DNA of 53,092 nt from Roseburia sp. (GTDB taxonomy: Bacteria > Bacillota > Clostridia > Oscillospirales > Ruminococcaceae). Location of the stretch: NCBI GenBank assembly GCA_023666265.1, contig JAMPCH010000014.1, positions 1 through 53,092 on the forward strand, written 5' to 3'. The notes under the pieces were generated by a model that worked only from the letters and a program-made list of their open reading frames with translations, was not told the DNA's origin and searched no databases. Made by a program: the position numbers and the translations under genes. Numbering within the stretch: the first letter of the stretch is position 1; every line of letters starts with the position of its first letter. Shown here in pieces: positions 38,896 to 48,700 of this stretch.

Positions 38896-38924
38896 TTGAT
38901 TTCTTGCGGAATATGTGGTATAAT
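38896..38924 (+). promoter_or_regulatory. Promoter of the AbiL-type island
   Basis: TTGATT (38896-38901), 17-base spacer, TATAAT (38919-38924), then about 40 bases to the ATPase start. The upstream 100 bases are AT-rich unlike flanking phage genes, consistent with an autonomously expressed insert. Confidence 0.8.
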
Positions 38925-38965
38925 AGTATCGGTTTTGAAATTTGTCTTGCAGGAAGGAACGCCTT

Positions 38966-40306
38966 ATGTTACTGAATTTTACGGTAAAGAACTACAAATC
39001 CTTTGCGAACGAAATGAATTTTTCGATGATTGCCTCACCCAAACAGAACGATTTAAAATACAGTCTGTTTGAGAAAAAAGCGAGTGGGCGCAACTATAAG
39101 ATTCAATGTTCGTCTGTTGTTTACGGCGCTAACGCTAGCGGAAAGAGCAATATTATCGGCGCGATGGATACATTAAAGGCTGTCGTTTTGAGGGGCAATA
39201 TCAAAAATATAGAAAAAAAGAACCCAAACGTTGCTTCTTCTAAACTTGAGCTTATCCCTAATTTAAATAGTCCGGACGGCGAACCTGTCGAATTTACCAT
39301 TGAATTTATTGACGATTCTTTGCTGTTCAAATATACGCTGTTGCTTGATTTGGGATGCTTCCTCAACAAGGAGCATCGCAGAAGGATTATTTCAGAAGAA
39401 TTGTATCTTAACAACAAGACAGTTTTTAAGCGTGACGAGACGATTAAACTGGGCGAATATAAGCATTTGCAGAAATACTTGCCGTTTAAACAAGCTGAGG
39501 TTGAAAAAATGGAGGAAATCTCAAACAGCAGTCTCGATGACGAGGAACTGTTTTTGACAAATGGGTTCAAAGTTATTTTTTCGCCCGAGATTGTAAAAAA
39601 GTTTACCGATTGGATAGAACAGAGATTTGTTGTGATGTATCGTGCAGACAGCATGGAGAGAGTGGTGAGTTTTTCAGATACCGACAAGAAAGGCATCTAT
39701 ATTGACTCGACCGTCAATAAGGCGGCAAAGATTTTCGGCGTAAATTCAAATTCGTTGGGGTATATTAACACGGATAGGAATAGTAATGAAGTGAGATTAT
39801 GCTCTATTTTTGAAAATGTTGACGGGGGAAAAGTCGCAACAATGCCCGCCGAAATGTTTGAATCGTATGGGACTGTTAGGTTTATAAACCTTTTTCCGAT
39901 GATTTTGGAAGCCTTTGCGAACGGCGCTACACTTGTAGTCGACGAGTTTGACGCCTCTATTCATCCCTTGACGTTGATGAACATCATCAACATGTTTCAT
40001 AATGACAGCATAAACCAAAACCATGCACAGCTTATTTTTAACACTCATAATCCGGTCTTCCTCAACTCAAATCTTTTCAGGCGAGACGAAATTAAGTTTG
40101 TGCAACGCGACAACGAAACAGGCAACAGCGAACTTTATTCGCTTGCCGACTTCGGAACATCCGGCAAGAACGGCGTGAGAAATTCCGCAGATTATATGAA
40201 GTATTATTTTGATTACAAATACGGAGCGATTGAAGATGTGGATTTTACTCCCATATTTGAGAATATTGTCGGAAATGACGATATGGAAAGTGTCGGGGGT
40301 GAATGA
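38966..40306 (+). CDS. AAA15-type ATPase, AbiLi/RloA-like
   Basis: 446 aa, GGAAGGAA site. N-terminal LNFTVKNYKSFANEMNFSM is the SMC-like opening of COG1106 ATPases; Walker A GANASGKSN at ~53; Walker B TLVVDEFDASIHP at ~322; LIFNTHNPVFLN carries the switch His. With the downstream RloB-like gene it forms the AbiL (RloA/RloB) abortive-infection pair known in lactococci and others. Expected to sense infection and license a nuclease-like partner. Confidence 0.85.
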   Translation: MLLNFTVKNYKSFANEMNFSMIASPKQNDLKYSLFEKKASGRNYKIQCSSVVYGANASGKSNIIGAMDTLKAVVLRGNIKNIEKKNPNVASSKLELIPNLNSPDGEPVEFTIEFIDDSLLFKYTLLLDLGCFLNKEHRRRIISEELYLNNKTVFKRDETIKLGEYKHLQKYLPFKQAEVEKMEEISNSSLDDEELFLTNGFKVIFSPEIVKKFTDWIEQRFVVMYRADSMERVVSFSDTDKKGIYIDSTVNKAAKIFGVNSNSLGYINTDRNSNEVRLCSIFENVDGGKVATMPAEMFESYGTVRFINLFPMILEAFANGATLVVDEFDASIHPLTLMNIINMFHNDSINQNHAQLIFNTHNPVFLNSNLFRRDEIKFVQRDNETGNSELYSLADFGTSGKNGVRNSADYMKYYFDYKYGAIEDVDFTPIFENIVGNDDMESVGGE

Positions 40307-40986
40307 GCATGGGTGTCCGCAAAACGTGCAACAGTTATTATTTCAGCGTTGAAGGCGAAACGGAACGCTGGTATCTTGAACATCTTCAAAGGCTTATCAA
40401 CAGCTCCGAAGGGGCGAAGTACTCGGTAAAGTTTATTATTAAGGTCAAAAAGGATCCACGTGAAATGGTAAAAATTTTATCGGTCACAGACAAAGTAGCG
40501 GTCAGCCATTTCTGCGATATGGAAAGCAATGACGAAGAACATGTCAAAGGCTTTCGTTCTACTCTCAACAATTTGAAAGCGGCTAGCAGGATGGGCAAAA
40601 AACTAAGCTATAGCTTGAGTTACAGCAATTTTACGTTTGACTTGTGGATTGCTTTGCACAAGGTGGATTGCAACACTCAGTTAGTTGACAGAAAACAGTA
40701 TCTGAAGTATTTAAACGACGGCTTTAGCACACATTTTACTTCAATGAAAGAGTACAAGGATGAGAATAACTTCAAGCGCTACTTGGAGAAAATCACACTT
40801 GATGATGTTGTTTCAGCCATTAAGCGAGCCGAGAAGATTATGAATAATAATCAATTGAACGGTTACAAACCCGTTGAGTATGAGAAATTTACATACTATA
40901 CCGAAAATCCCTCCTTGTCGGTACATGAGATCATTACGGATATATTAAAGCGATGTCAACTGTTATCGAGTAGCCAAACCGTGTAA
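40303..40986 (+). CDS. RloB-like partner (AbiLii-type effector)
   Basis: 227 aa; ATGA overlap with the ATPase. SVEGETERWYLEHLQRLI near residue 13 is the conserved Glu motif of RloB; HFCDMESNDEEH follows (~67), then SNFTFDLWIALHK. RloB proteins are predicted RNase/TOPRIM-like effectors controlled by the paired ATPase. Confidence 0.82.
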   Translation: MSMGVRKTCNSYYFSVEGETERWYLEHLQRLINSSEGAKYSVKFIIKVKKDPREMVKILSVTDKVAVSHFCDMESNDEEHVKGFRSTLNNLKAASRMGKKLSYSLSYSNFTFDLWIALHKVDCNTQLVDRKQYLKYLNDGFSTHFTSMKEYKDENNFKRYLEKITLDDVVSAIKRAEKIMNNNQLNGYKPVEYEKFTYYTENPSLSVHEIITDILKRCQLLSSSQTV

Positions 40987-41053
40987 ATATACCGCATAAA
41001 CTTACTGAGTATTTTTGCATTAAGTCACAATAAAAAACACTAACCAAAAAAGT

Positions 41054-41086
41054 AAAAGCACTAACTTTCCAGTTAGTGCTTTTTTA
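41054..41086 (+). terminator. Terminator closing the AbiL-type island
   Basis: AAAAGCACTAACT-TTCC-AGTTAGTGCTTTTTT: a 12-13-bp stem, tetraloop and T-run. Can act in both directions because of the A-run on its 5' side. Confidence 0.9.
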
Positions 41087-41104
41087 ATTTTACCTAAATG
41101 ATTT

Positions 41105-41713
41105 ATGAAAATCAACATTACCAAAAAACAGCTTATGCAAAAAGCGACCGCCGCGTTGAACGATGAGAAAAGCCGAAAACACATCTTAGCCAACAGCAAG
41201 GACGGGCTTGAGCGCTATCGTGGCGCAATGTCGCAGGGTATGACGGTCGGACGCGCGATCTTAGAGATCGCGACCTTCAAAAAATACATATACCAATATG
41301 TGTTCGAGGCGGCTCCTCGTTCTCAGGTCGAAAGCATTGTGAAGATTTTTAGCCAGTACAAGGCGAGCGATCTCATTTTACACACGATCGTAGAACAAAG
41401 CATAGACCCGAAAACCAAAGAGCTGAAAAGCTTTAAAGTAGAATTGAACATCAACCCCGCGCTTGTAAGGCGGCGTTCGCTGAATCCGAACAACGAGGGG
41501 GTAAACGACATTATCGGGTTAATGACCTTCGGCTGGCACACCACAAAGAATACGCCGTTCGGCAAGTGGAACGGTCATCGCGTAAAGGGGTTGAGCGAAC
41601 GAACGCCCAACTCCTTTCTTCGTGACGCGGTTCAATACTATAACGAACAGCGAGGCGCTCGCGGGTTTTGGGCAACGATGCAAGAGCCGTATATACCGAA
41701 GAATTACCCATAA
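41105..41713 (+). CDS. Tail-region hypothetical protein (202 aa)
   Basis: Basic protein: MKINITKKQLMQKATAALND, then VNDIIGLMTFGWHTTKNTPF and a Gly/Arg-rich tail. No ribosome site is visible; the 5' side is the island terminator, suggesting the insertion changed its native leader. Pattern resembles minor tail/neck proteins preceding the tape measure. Confidence 0.6.
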   Translation: MKINITKKQLMQKATAALNDEKSRKHILANSKDGLERYRGAMSQGMTVGRAILEIATFKKYIYQYVFEAAPRSQVESIVKIFSQYKASDLILHTIVEQSIDPKTKELKSFKVELNINPALVRRRSLNPNNEGVNDIIGLMTFGWHTTKNTPFGKWNGHRVKGLSERTPNSFLRDAVQYYNEQRGARGFWATMQEPYIPKNYP

Positions 41714-41740
41714 TGAAAGTGTTGAATATGAGGATTTTAA

Positions 41741-44700
41741 ATGGCAGACATCATTTTAGAATTTGGCGTACTGGGCGGTTCCAGCATTACGGAGGCGGGA
41801 TCGTCCGGAGAACAAATGTACAGAGACATCGAGGCGATCTCGAAGCGGATCGAGGAAGACGTCACCAAGAAGATCAAGTTTGAGTTTGATACAAGTTCAA
41901 TAGAACAAGCAAAAGAACGACTTCAAAAGCAAGTCGCCGACTTGAAGGATCTCCAAATCCCGATCGATTTTCAATTGGACTCCGAACAGATCCAAAGCGC
42001 GATCAAAAAGGCGCAAAAGCAAATCAAGGGCGGCGAGAAGTCGTCACACAGCGGGACAATCGACACGGACATCAAACAGATCGAAAACGAGGCAAAGGAA
42101 GCGGCGACAAGCGTCGAACGCTCCGAAGAACAAATCGCGCAAAGCACCAAAAGAACGGTCGAGACCGTCAGCTCCGCGATCAAAGGCGAGCTGAAAGACT
42201 TAAACAGCGCGATCTCCGTTACGGAAAAGAAGATCAACGACCGGCTCTCAGGCGTGACTTTAGCGTATACCGACAAGGAAGGAGTACGCACCACCCAAAC
42301 CATCGGCGAGGATTCCGTCGGTAACATCTTTACCACCACAACCGAGAGCAACAAGGAGCTGATCTCCGGTCTCGGACAAACAGAAAAACGGCTTCAATCC
42401 CTCAAGGCGCAGATCGACAAAACATTTCAAAACGATGCACTTGACGACTTCGGTCAATCGATTGAAGCAAACGCGCGTGTCAAGCTCCAAGCGGTCGAAG
42501 CACAGGTCGATCGCGTTAAGTCGATTTTAACGTCCTCAAAGAACGAAAACAACGAGAATTTGTCTGTTAGCTTATCTAATATTGATCAAACGATCGCGGA
42601 CACGCGGTCTTGGTTCAATGTGTTGAACGAATGCCAAGAGACGATCGTTCAGATCGATAACCAATTCTCAAAGATCACCGCTGACGACGCAAAAGCTTCC
42701 GGGCAAACCGAAGCATATGAGCGGCAAGCGCTAGCGCTTGAGGAGATCAAACGACTGCAACAAGAGGTGCTTCAAGGCAGTACAGCGGACGGAAAAGCGA
42801 CCGATAGCAACAGCGTCGACAATCTCAGCCGCAAGCTTCATGCGGCGGTGACCAACCAAAACGCGCTGAACACCGCCGTCAAGACATACAACACCGAGGC
42901 GAAAAAGCATCAAAACGCCACGCTACAGATCAATAAGATCTTCTCCGAGGCACATCACTACTTCAACAAATACCAAAGCGGGATCGAGTCGAACGTCCAA
43001 CTGACGGAACGGTGGTGGGCGCTACTCAATAAGATCGAGTCGGGCGGCTTCGGCGATGACGTACTGGGTGCAAGAAACGAGCTGGCACAGCTCCAAACAG
43101 ATAGCAAGCTCGCGGGCGCGGAGGTCATATCCCTACACTCAAAGCTCGGCAAGCTCTTTAAGGATCACTTCGGCGCACAAGCGGCGACGGCAGCTACCGG
43201 GTTGATCCTCAACGCCCTACATAACGTATACGGATACGTCGTCGAGATCGACTCCGCGATGACGGAGCTTAAAAAAGTCACCGACGAGACCGACGCGGCT
43301 TACGATCGGTTCTTATCGGACATACCGCAACTCGCCAAAGCTGTCGGCGCTTCGATCAGCGACGTCGTCAACGCGACCGCAGACTTCGCGCGTCTCGGAT
43401 ACGACATGGACGAAGCGACCATGCTGGCGGAAGCGGCTACGGTTTACAAGAATGTCGGCGACGGAATTGACAGCATTGATACCGCGTCGAAGTCGATCAT
43501 TTCGACGATGAAGGCGTTCGGTATCGCGGCGGAAGACGCCATGAGTATTGTCGATAAATTTAACATTGTCGGCAACAACTTTGCGATCTCCTCCGTCGGG
43601 ATCGGTGAAGCGCTGGAACGCTCCGCCGCGACGCTCGCGGAAGCGGGTAACTCGATCGAGGAATCGATCGCGCTCGTAACGGCGGCGAACACGGTCATTC
43701 AAGATCCCGATGTAGTCGGTACGGCGATGAAGACGATCTCGATGTATCTTCGTGCCGCGAAGACCGACGCGGAGGCGGCGGGGATCGAAACGGACGGCAT
43801 GGCGGAAAGCGTATCCAAACTTCGGGAGGAACTAAAGTCCTTAACGGGCGTAGATATTATGCTCGACGACAAGAACTTTAAGAGTACCTATCAGATCTTA
43901 TCCGAGATCTCCGAGGTGTGGAGCGACCTTTCCGACGTAACGCAGTCGAACGTCATGGAGCGTCTCGCCGGGAAACGGCAAGGCAACGTATTAGCCTCGA
44001 TCCTCAACAACTGGAAGGACGCGGAAGAAGCTTATCGGACGGCGCTTGATTCCGAGGGATCGGCGCTCGCAGAAAATGAAAAGTACCTGAACAGTATCGA
44101 GGGGTGCTTACAGCGGTTAAAGGTCGCGTATGAAGACCTTTCGGAAGCGATCTTAGGCGACGATCTCATTAAAAATGTAGTCGGCGGATTGACGAATGTG
44201 ATCGATTTACTCAATAACATTTCGGAGATCCCCGGAAACAGCATTACCGGGAATATCGTCGGGATCGGGGTCGGAGAGCTTTTACGGCAGGAAGGGATCG
44301 GGCTTCTGACGACTCAGAAGGATCAATTCGGGAATACGCACCTGACATCGCCTGTGTCCTCGTGGTTCAAAGAGTTTAAGAAGATCAAAGGAGACGTACA
44401 GGAAGCAAACTCGGGACTGACCGCGTTTTTCAAATCACTTTTCTCCGTAGAAGCGAAAATGGAGCCGGTGACGAAGAATGCTTCTGTTTTAACTGGTTTG
44501 CTTAATGATGCTTATCAATTAGCAAAACATCCTGAGACAAATGCGGTCTCACTTGAGGATTTCAAAGCTGCCATCGACTTAATAGAAGTGGACGCACAAT
44601 ACACTAACCTATTTGATCAACTCGACTCAGATGCGGAACGCTGGATAAACAGTAATGCCAAAACCAAAGAAATGCTGAAAGCAATTAAGTCCAGCAGCGA

Positions 44701-47700
44701 AGACGCATCTAAGGGGATCAATAAGTATTATACTTCCGTCAAAGAAGGTCAATTTGTAGCCGAAACCTTTGGCGCGAAGCTCAAGTCACTTGGCTCAAAC
44801 ATTGCCTCTTTCGGGGCGCAAGCATTGGCTTCTGCCTTAATTTCATGGGGCATCAGCGCTCTTGTTGGCTTGATTGACGACATCGTTCATGCGGAAGAAC
44901 AGGCGATAGAAAAAACTAAGGAACTCTCTAAGACCTACAAAGACGAACAATCCTCTCTTGAAGCCTTAAAGCAAGAATATTATGACATTGTTGACAGTAA
45001 CAAAACCGAATCCGAAAAGACGCAGGAATTACTCAAATGGAAAAAGAAACTCATAGAGGCTTACGGCGATGAAAAGGATGCAATCGAGGGCGTCACGACC
45101 GCGAGAGCGACAGGAGAACAGTTTTTCGACAAGGAAGCATACGAAAACGCCAAAGAATATATTGTTAAACTTGGAGACGACTATCAAGACATAGTTGATA
45201 GGGCGTTTTCTATCAAAACGGGACTTATACGTTCTCCGCTCGATCCGGACAAAGGAAATGTCCGACAAGAATTAGAACAATTTGGAATATCGCTAAAGAT
45301 AAAAACATCGCCGGATTCTATTTCCGATTTCAATTTCACATACGGCAACGACGTATATGAAGCGGTAGACAATATCAAAAAGGCACTTGATTATTACCAA
45401 TCTAAGATTACCAACGGCGAGGAGTTATCGGATTTACAAAGCGCCGCAAGAGAACAAATGCAGTCCCTACTTGATGAATATGAAAAATTCATCAACGATA
45501 GCGAGGAAATATTATCGGGCGGCGGAGAAGCCTATTTCACTAAACTCTATTATGAATTTCTCAGAGTCGATCAAAACAAACTCGACAATGTAACAGCAGA
45601 AACGTTCGGCAGTTGGAAAGACTCCTTTTGGGGTTATATCAACGAAAACGCAAAAAATCTGCTTGACGACGAGAACTTCAAGAATATCGCCAACGACTAC
45701 TTTGACGATCTGTTTATCGACTTGTTCCCGAATGAATCTATTGAAACGGGAGCAAACGGCGCTTCGTTACGCTTAAAGAGTTTAGGAAAATCTTTATCAG
45801 ATTTTAAAGAGACATTAAGCGACACTTTTTCTGATCAATCTACGATTCAATCCGCCTTTGATAAAATCCAAAGCGGGTCTTCCCTTTCGGCTGATGAGGT
45901 CAGAAAGCTGATCGAGTTGTGTCCCGAATTGGCAAGTTCCTTTACTAAAACAGCGGATGGATATACCATAGACGCGGAACGCCTCATCGAAGCGAATGAC
46001 AGCATAACAAAGGACATCAGAGACGGGGTCGCGGAAAGAGCCAATGAACTTAGAGAATATCTGAATCAGGCAAAGACTATCAACAACGCAGAAGACGCGA
46101 AGACTGTTTCAGAGGGAATGAAAGCAGCGCAAGACGAGCTTCAACAGTTGGAAATCTATCTCTCCATGTTGGGGATAACTGCTTCCGATACTTCCGATGA
46201 ACTAAAAAAGATTTCTAATGCTGTTGAAGCCAACGCAAAAAGCGTAAAGATCCTGAACACCGCGATCGACGAAATGAACGACACCGGTCACATCTCCGCC
46301 TCCACTTACGCGGATATTATTGAAGCGGGCGGAAACTTTACGGACTGCCTTGAAATCCAAAACGGGCAGTTAGTGCTGAATATCCAAAAGCTAAAGGAAC
46401 TTGAAGCGCAAGAATACAAAAACGCGATCGCGGCGAACAATCTCAGGGTCGTCGAATTGCGACCGTTGGACTGGATGCCCGATATCAGCGAGCAGATCAA
46501 AAACCTGTTCGAGCAAAACAAGGTGCTTCAGTATCTGCTCGACGACCTATACGCCGCAAGCGGAACGGATACAGGTACGAATACCGATACAGAGGATAAC
46601 GGTTACGACACCGCTCTCAAAGAATACGACGACCTGTTAGCTCGCGGATTGATCTCTTATCAAGACTATCTCGACAAGAAGAAGCGACTCATCAAGGAGA
46701 CCTACGGTGACGACATTGAAAAGAAGAATGAACTGTTACTTGACGTTGAGTACAGCACCGACTGGGAAAAGCTTTATCAAGAAGAACTTGATAAGTGGGA
46801 GAAGCAAAACCTCGACTACAATTCCCTAGAGAGCCGACAAGGCGATATTGAAAAGCGGAAGACGCTCGCAAAAAGCTACTTCTTCGGCGAAGACTCCAAG
46901 CACCAAGATAAAACGACTTATAAAAGCGTTATGCAGGAGATCGCCGACGATGAGCTTGCAATATACAAGGATCAGCTGGATCGCGGCATTATCACTACAA
47001 AAGACTTTATCGAACGTATCTCGGAAATGTGGGATGATTACGCCGACGAAAGCGGAGATCACTTACTCGATCCGTCCTTCGTATCCGACAACATTGACCT
47101 CAAGAAGCTTTACGAAGACGCGGTAGAGGAATGGGAACGTGAGAACGGGTTTGACGGTTCGGACGATAAGCTAAAGGCGCGAGCTGAATTTAAGCTTGAA
47201 ATGATCGGAACGCTTTTCTACGACGACAAATCCCTTTACTACGACATAGAGACCTATCGAGAGCTTGCGAAGGAAGCGGCGGAAGACGAGCTGTCCGCGC
47301 TTGACGCAATGCTCGACAAGGGGCTGATCTCGTGGTCTCAATACGTTGACGGGCTTGACGACATCAAGAATCGGTATAAGGACTCGGTCGGAAACGCGAT
47401 CGTTACCGACGAAGACATTGCCGAAAAGGTCACACCCGATAAGGAATACGAGACGCGCCTTTACGACTGGGATACAAAGCACGAATACGACTTCCGCAAC
47501 GAGGACACGGCGATCGATCTCCGCAGAGAGCGTGCCGAAGAAATGCAGCGGCTCAACGATGAGATCTTCGGCGATCCGAGCTCGGAAAACTACGATCCTA
47601 AGAAGTGGAAAGAAAACCTTGAAGCAATTTCCGACTATAAGGATCAGACCGAATCGATCGCCCGCGACTCAATGAAGCGATATATCGAGGAATCCGAAAA

Positions 47701-48481
47701 GAACGATGAAAGGCTTCAGCAACTCGATAAGGAGATCGAAGCACTCGAAGAGAAGAACGACGAGTTAAAGAAAGCAAACGAACTGGAAGAAAAAGAGTTG
47801 GCGCTTCTCGAAGCCAAGCAGAAGCTTGAAGAGGCTTCGAGAAATCGAAATCAACTCATTTTCAAGGACGGCGGATTTGAATACGCAATCGATCAAGAAG
47901 CATATCAAGACGCGTCGGACGCGGTCAAGGACGCTGAAAATGACCTAGCCGAGACGCAAAGACAAACACAGATCGACCTTTTGACCGAGGAACGTGACGG
48001 GATCAAAAGCGTTTATGAGCTTCTGAAAGAAAAGCTAGATGATCTCGGAGACAATGATCCGGCGCAATGGGATTACAAAACGGCGGACGCCTTGATCTCC
48101 AAAATTGATCGGTCGGAACTCACCGAGGCTCAAAACGCGCAATTGACTGTATTCCTTAATCAAAAGCTTCGGGACGATCTTGAAAACGGTACATTCGCGA
48201 TGACGCCGGCAGAGATCGTAAAGAAACTGGAGACTATGCCGAGCATAGACCATCTATTCTGGTTTGACGGCACGATTCAAAGCGCCTCGGCAATGGAGTC
48301 GAGGAATCTTACCAGTAACAATACGTATAACAACCGATCGGCGACTGATCAGTCGATCCATGTAGGCGATATTCATATCAGCGTACAGGGAGATAGCACA
48401 GAAGAAATGCTTACCGATTTTGCGCGACAGCTAGGCACGGCGCTACAAACGCGTTTACCACAGGTGCTTTATCGGAAATAA
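41741..48481 (+). CDS. Tail tape measure protein (2246 aa)
   Basis: Sets tail length during assembly; at ~0.15 nm per residue it implies a tail of roughly 330 nm. N-terminal coiled coils (~50-450). Conserved TP901-type core ~500-740 (AKAVGASISDVVNATADFAR, LGYDMDEATMLAEAATVYKN, FNIVGNNFAISSVGIGEALE). A hydrophobic stretch lies around 1022-1045 (IASFGAQALASALISWGISALVGLI). Glu/Lys helical C-terminal third with repeated DYxDxL-like segments. Codon usage changes between about 44480 and 46260, suggesting a recombined middle. Confidence 0.92.
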   Translation: MADIILEFGVLGGSSITEAGSSGEQMYRDIEAISKRIEEDVTKKIKFEFDTSSIEQAKERLQKQVADLKDLQIPIDFQLDSEQIQSAIKKAQKQIKGGEKSSHSGTIDTDIKQIENEAKEAATSVERSEEQIAQSTKRTVETVSSAIKGELKDLNSAISVTEKKINDRLSGVTLAYTDKEGVRTTQTIGEDSVGNIFTTTTESNKELISGLGQTEKRLQSLKAQIDKTFQNDALDDFGQSIEANARVKLQAVEAQVDRVKSILTSSKNENNENLSVSLSNIDQTIADTRSWFNVLNECQETIVQIDNQFSKITADDAKASGQTEAYERQALALEEIKRLQQEVLQGSTADGKATDSNSVDNLSRKLHAAVTNQNALNTAVKTYNTEAKKHQNATLQINKIFSEAHHYFNKYQSGIESNVQLTERWWALLNKIESGGFGDDVLGARNELAQLQTDSKLAGAEVISLHSKLGKLFKDHFGAQAATAATGLILNALHNVYGYVVEIDSAMTELKKVTDETDAAYDRFLSDIPQLAKAVGASISDVVNATADFARLGYDMDEATMLAEAATVYKNVGDGIDSIDTASKSIISTMKAFGIAAEDAMSIVDKFNIVGNNFAISSVGIGEALERSAATLAEAGNSIEESIALVTAANTVIQDPDVVGTAMKTISMYLRAAKTDAEAAGIETDGMAESVSKLREELKSLTGVDIMLDDKNFKSTYQILSEISEVWSDLSDVTQSNVMERLAGKRQGNVLASILNNWKDAEEAYRTALDSEGSALAENEKYLNSIEGCLQRLKVAYEDLSEAILGDDLIKNVVGGLTNVIDLLNNISEIPGNSITGNIVGIGVGELLRQEGIGLLTTQKDQFGNTHLTSPVSSWFKEFKKIKGDVQEANSGLTAFFKSLFSVEAKMEPVTKNASVLTGLLNDAYQLAKHPETNAVSLEDFKAAIDLIEVDAQYTNLFDQLDSDAERWINSNAKTKEMLKAIKSSSEDASKGINKYYTSVKEGQFVAETFGAKLKSLGSNIASFGAQALASALISWGISALVGLIDDIVHAEEQAIEKTKELSKTYKDEQSSLEALKQEYYDIVDSNKTESEKTQELLKWKKKLIEAYGDEKDAIEGVTTARATGEQFFDKEAYENAKEYIVKLGDDYQDIVDRAFSIKTGLIRSPLDPDKGNVRQELEQFGISLKIKTSPDSISDFNFTYGNDVYEAVDNIKKALDYYQSKITNGEELSDLQSAAREQMQSLLDEYEKFINDSEEILSGGGEAYFTKLYYEFLRVDQNKLDNVTAETFGSWKDSFWGYINENAKNLLDDENFKNIANDYFDDLFIDLFPNESIETGANGASLRLKSLGKSLSDFKETLSDTFSDQSTIQSAFDKIQSGSSLSADEVRKLIELCPELASSFTKTADGYTIDAERLIEANDSITKDIRDGVAERANELREYLNQAKTINNAEDAKTVSEGMKAAQDELQQLEIYLSMLGITASDTSDELKKISNAVEANAKSVKILNTAIDEMNDTGHISASTYADIIEAGGNFTDCLEIQNGQLVLNIQKLKELEAQEYKNAIAANNLRVVELRPLDWMPDISEQIKNLFEQNKVLQYLLDDLYAASGTDTGTNTDTEDNGYDTALKEYDDLLARGLISYQDYLDKKKRLIKETYGDDIEKKNELLLDVEYSTDWEKLYQEELDKWEKQNLDYNSLESRQGDIEKRKTLAKSYFFGEDSKHQDKTTYKSVMQEIADDELAIYKDQLDRGIITTKDFIERISEMWDDYADESGDHLLDPSFVSDNIDLKKLYEDAVEEWERENGFDGSDDKLKARAEFKLEMIGTLFYDDKSLYYDIETYRELAKEAAEDELSALDAMLDKGLISWSQYVDGLDDIKNRYKDSVGNAIVTDEDIAEKVTPDKEYETRLYDWDTKHEYDFRNEDTAIDLRRERAEEMQRLNDEIFGDPSSENYDPKKWKENLEAISDYKDQTESIARDSMKRYIEESEKNDERLQQLDKEIEALEEKNDELKKANELEEKELALLEAKQKLEEASRNRNQLIFKDGGFEYAIDQEAYQDASDAVKDAENDLAETQRQTQIDLLTEERDGIKSVYELLKEKLDDLGDNDPAQWDYKTADALISKIDRSELTEAQNAQLTVFLNQKLRDDLENGTFAMTPAEIVKKLETMPSIDHLFWFDGTIQSASAMESRNLTSNNTYNNRSATDQSIHVGDIHISVQGDSTEEMLTDFARQLGTALQTRLPQVLYRK

Positions 48482-48542
48482 AGAGATCCCATAAGCATAA
48501 AAAATGCTTCGAGATGAAGTTTTAACACATTGTAAATAGACC

Positions 48543-48592
48543 TTATCTTATGTAACCTCCCGCCATTTCAGCAGGGAGGTTGCACGAGATAA
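48543..48592. other. Long hairpin at the left edge of cargo island 2
   Basis: TTATCT - 5 nt - AACCTCCC - 12-nt loop - GGGAGGTT - 5 nt - AGATAA: two perfectly paired helices separated by a symmetric internal loop. It lies between the tape measure stop and the promoter at 48610. Could be a terminator lacking a U-run or a recombination hairpin. Confidence 0.6.
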
Positions 48593-48609
48593 AATACGCA
48601 AAATAAATG

Positions 48610-48638
48610 TTGACATTTTCAGAATATTTATGTATAAT
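48610..48638 (+). promoter_or_regulatory. Promoter of the HipA-like module
   Basis: TTGACA (48610-48615), 17-base spacer, TATAAT (48633-48638): perfect consensus. AT-rich context differs from the flanking tail genes. Confidence 0.9.
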
Positions 48639-48700
48639 TTTAAAAGAGGCTGTTTTAACGTGTCTGTAAAATTATACATAAGGATTGTGAAAACTCAACA

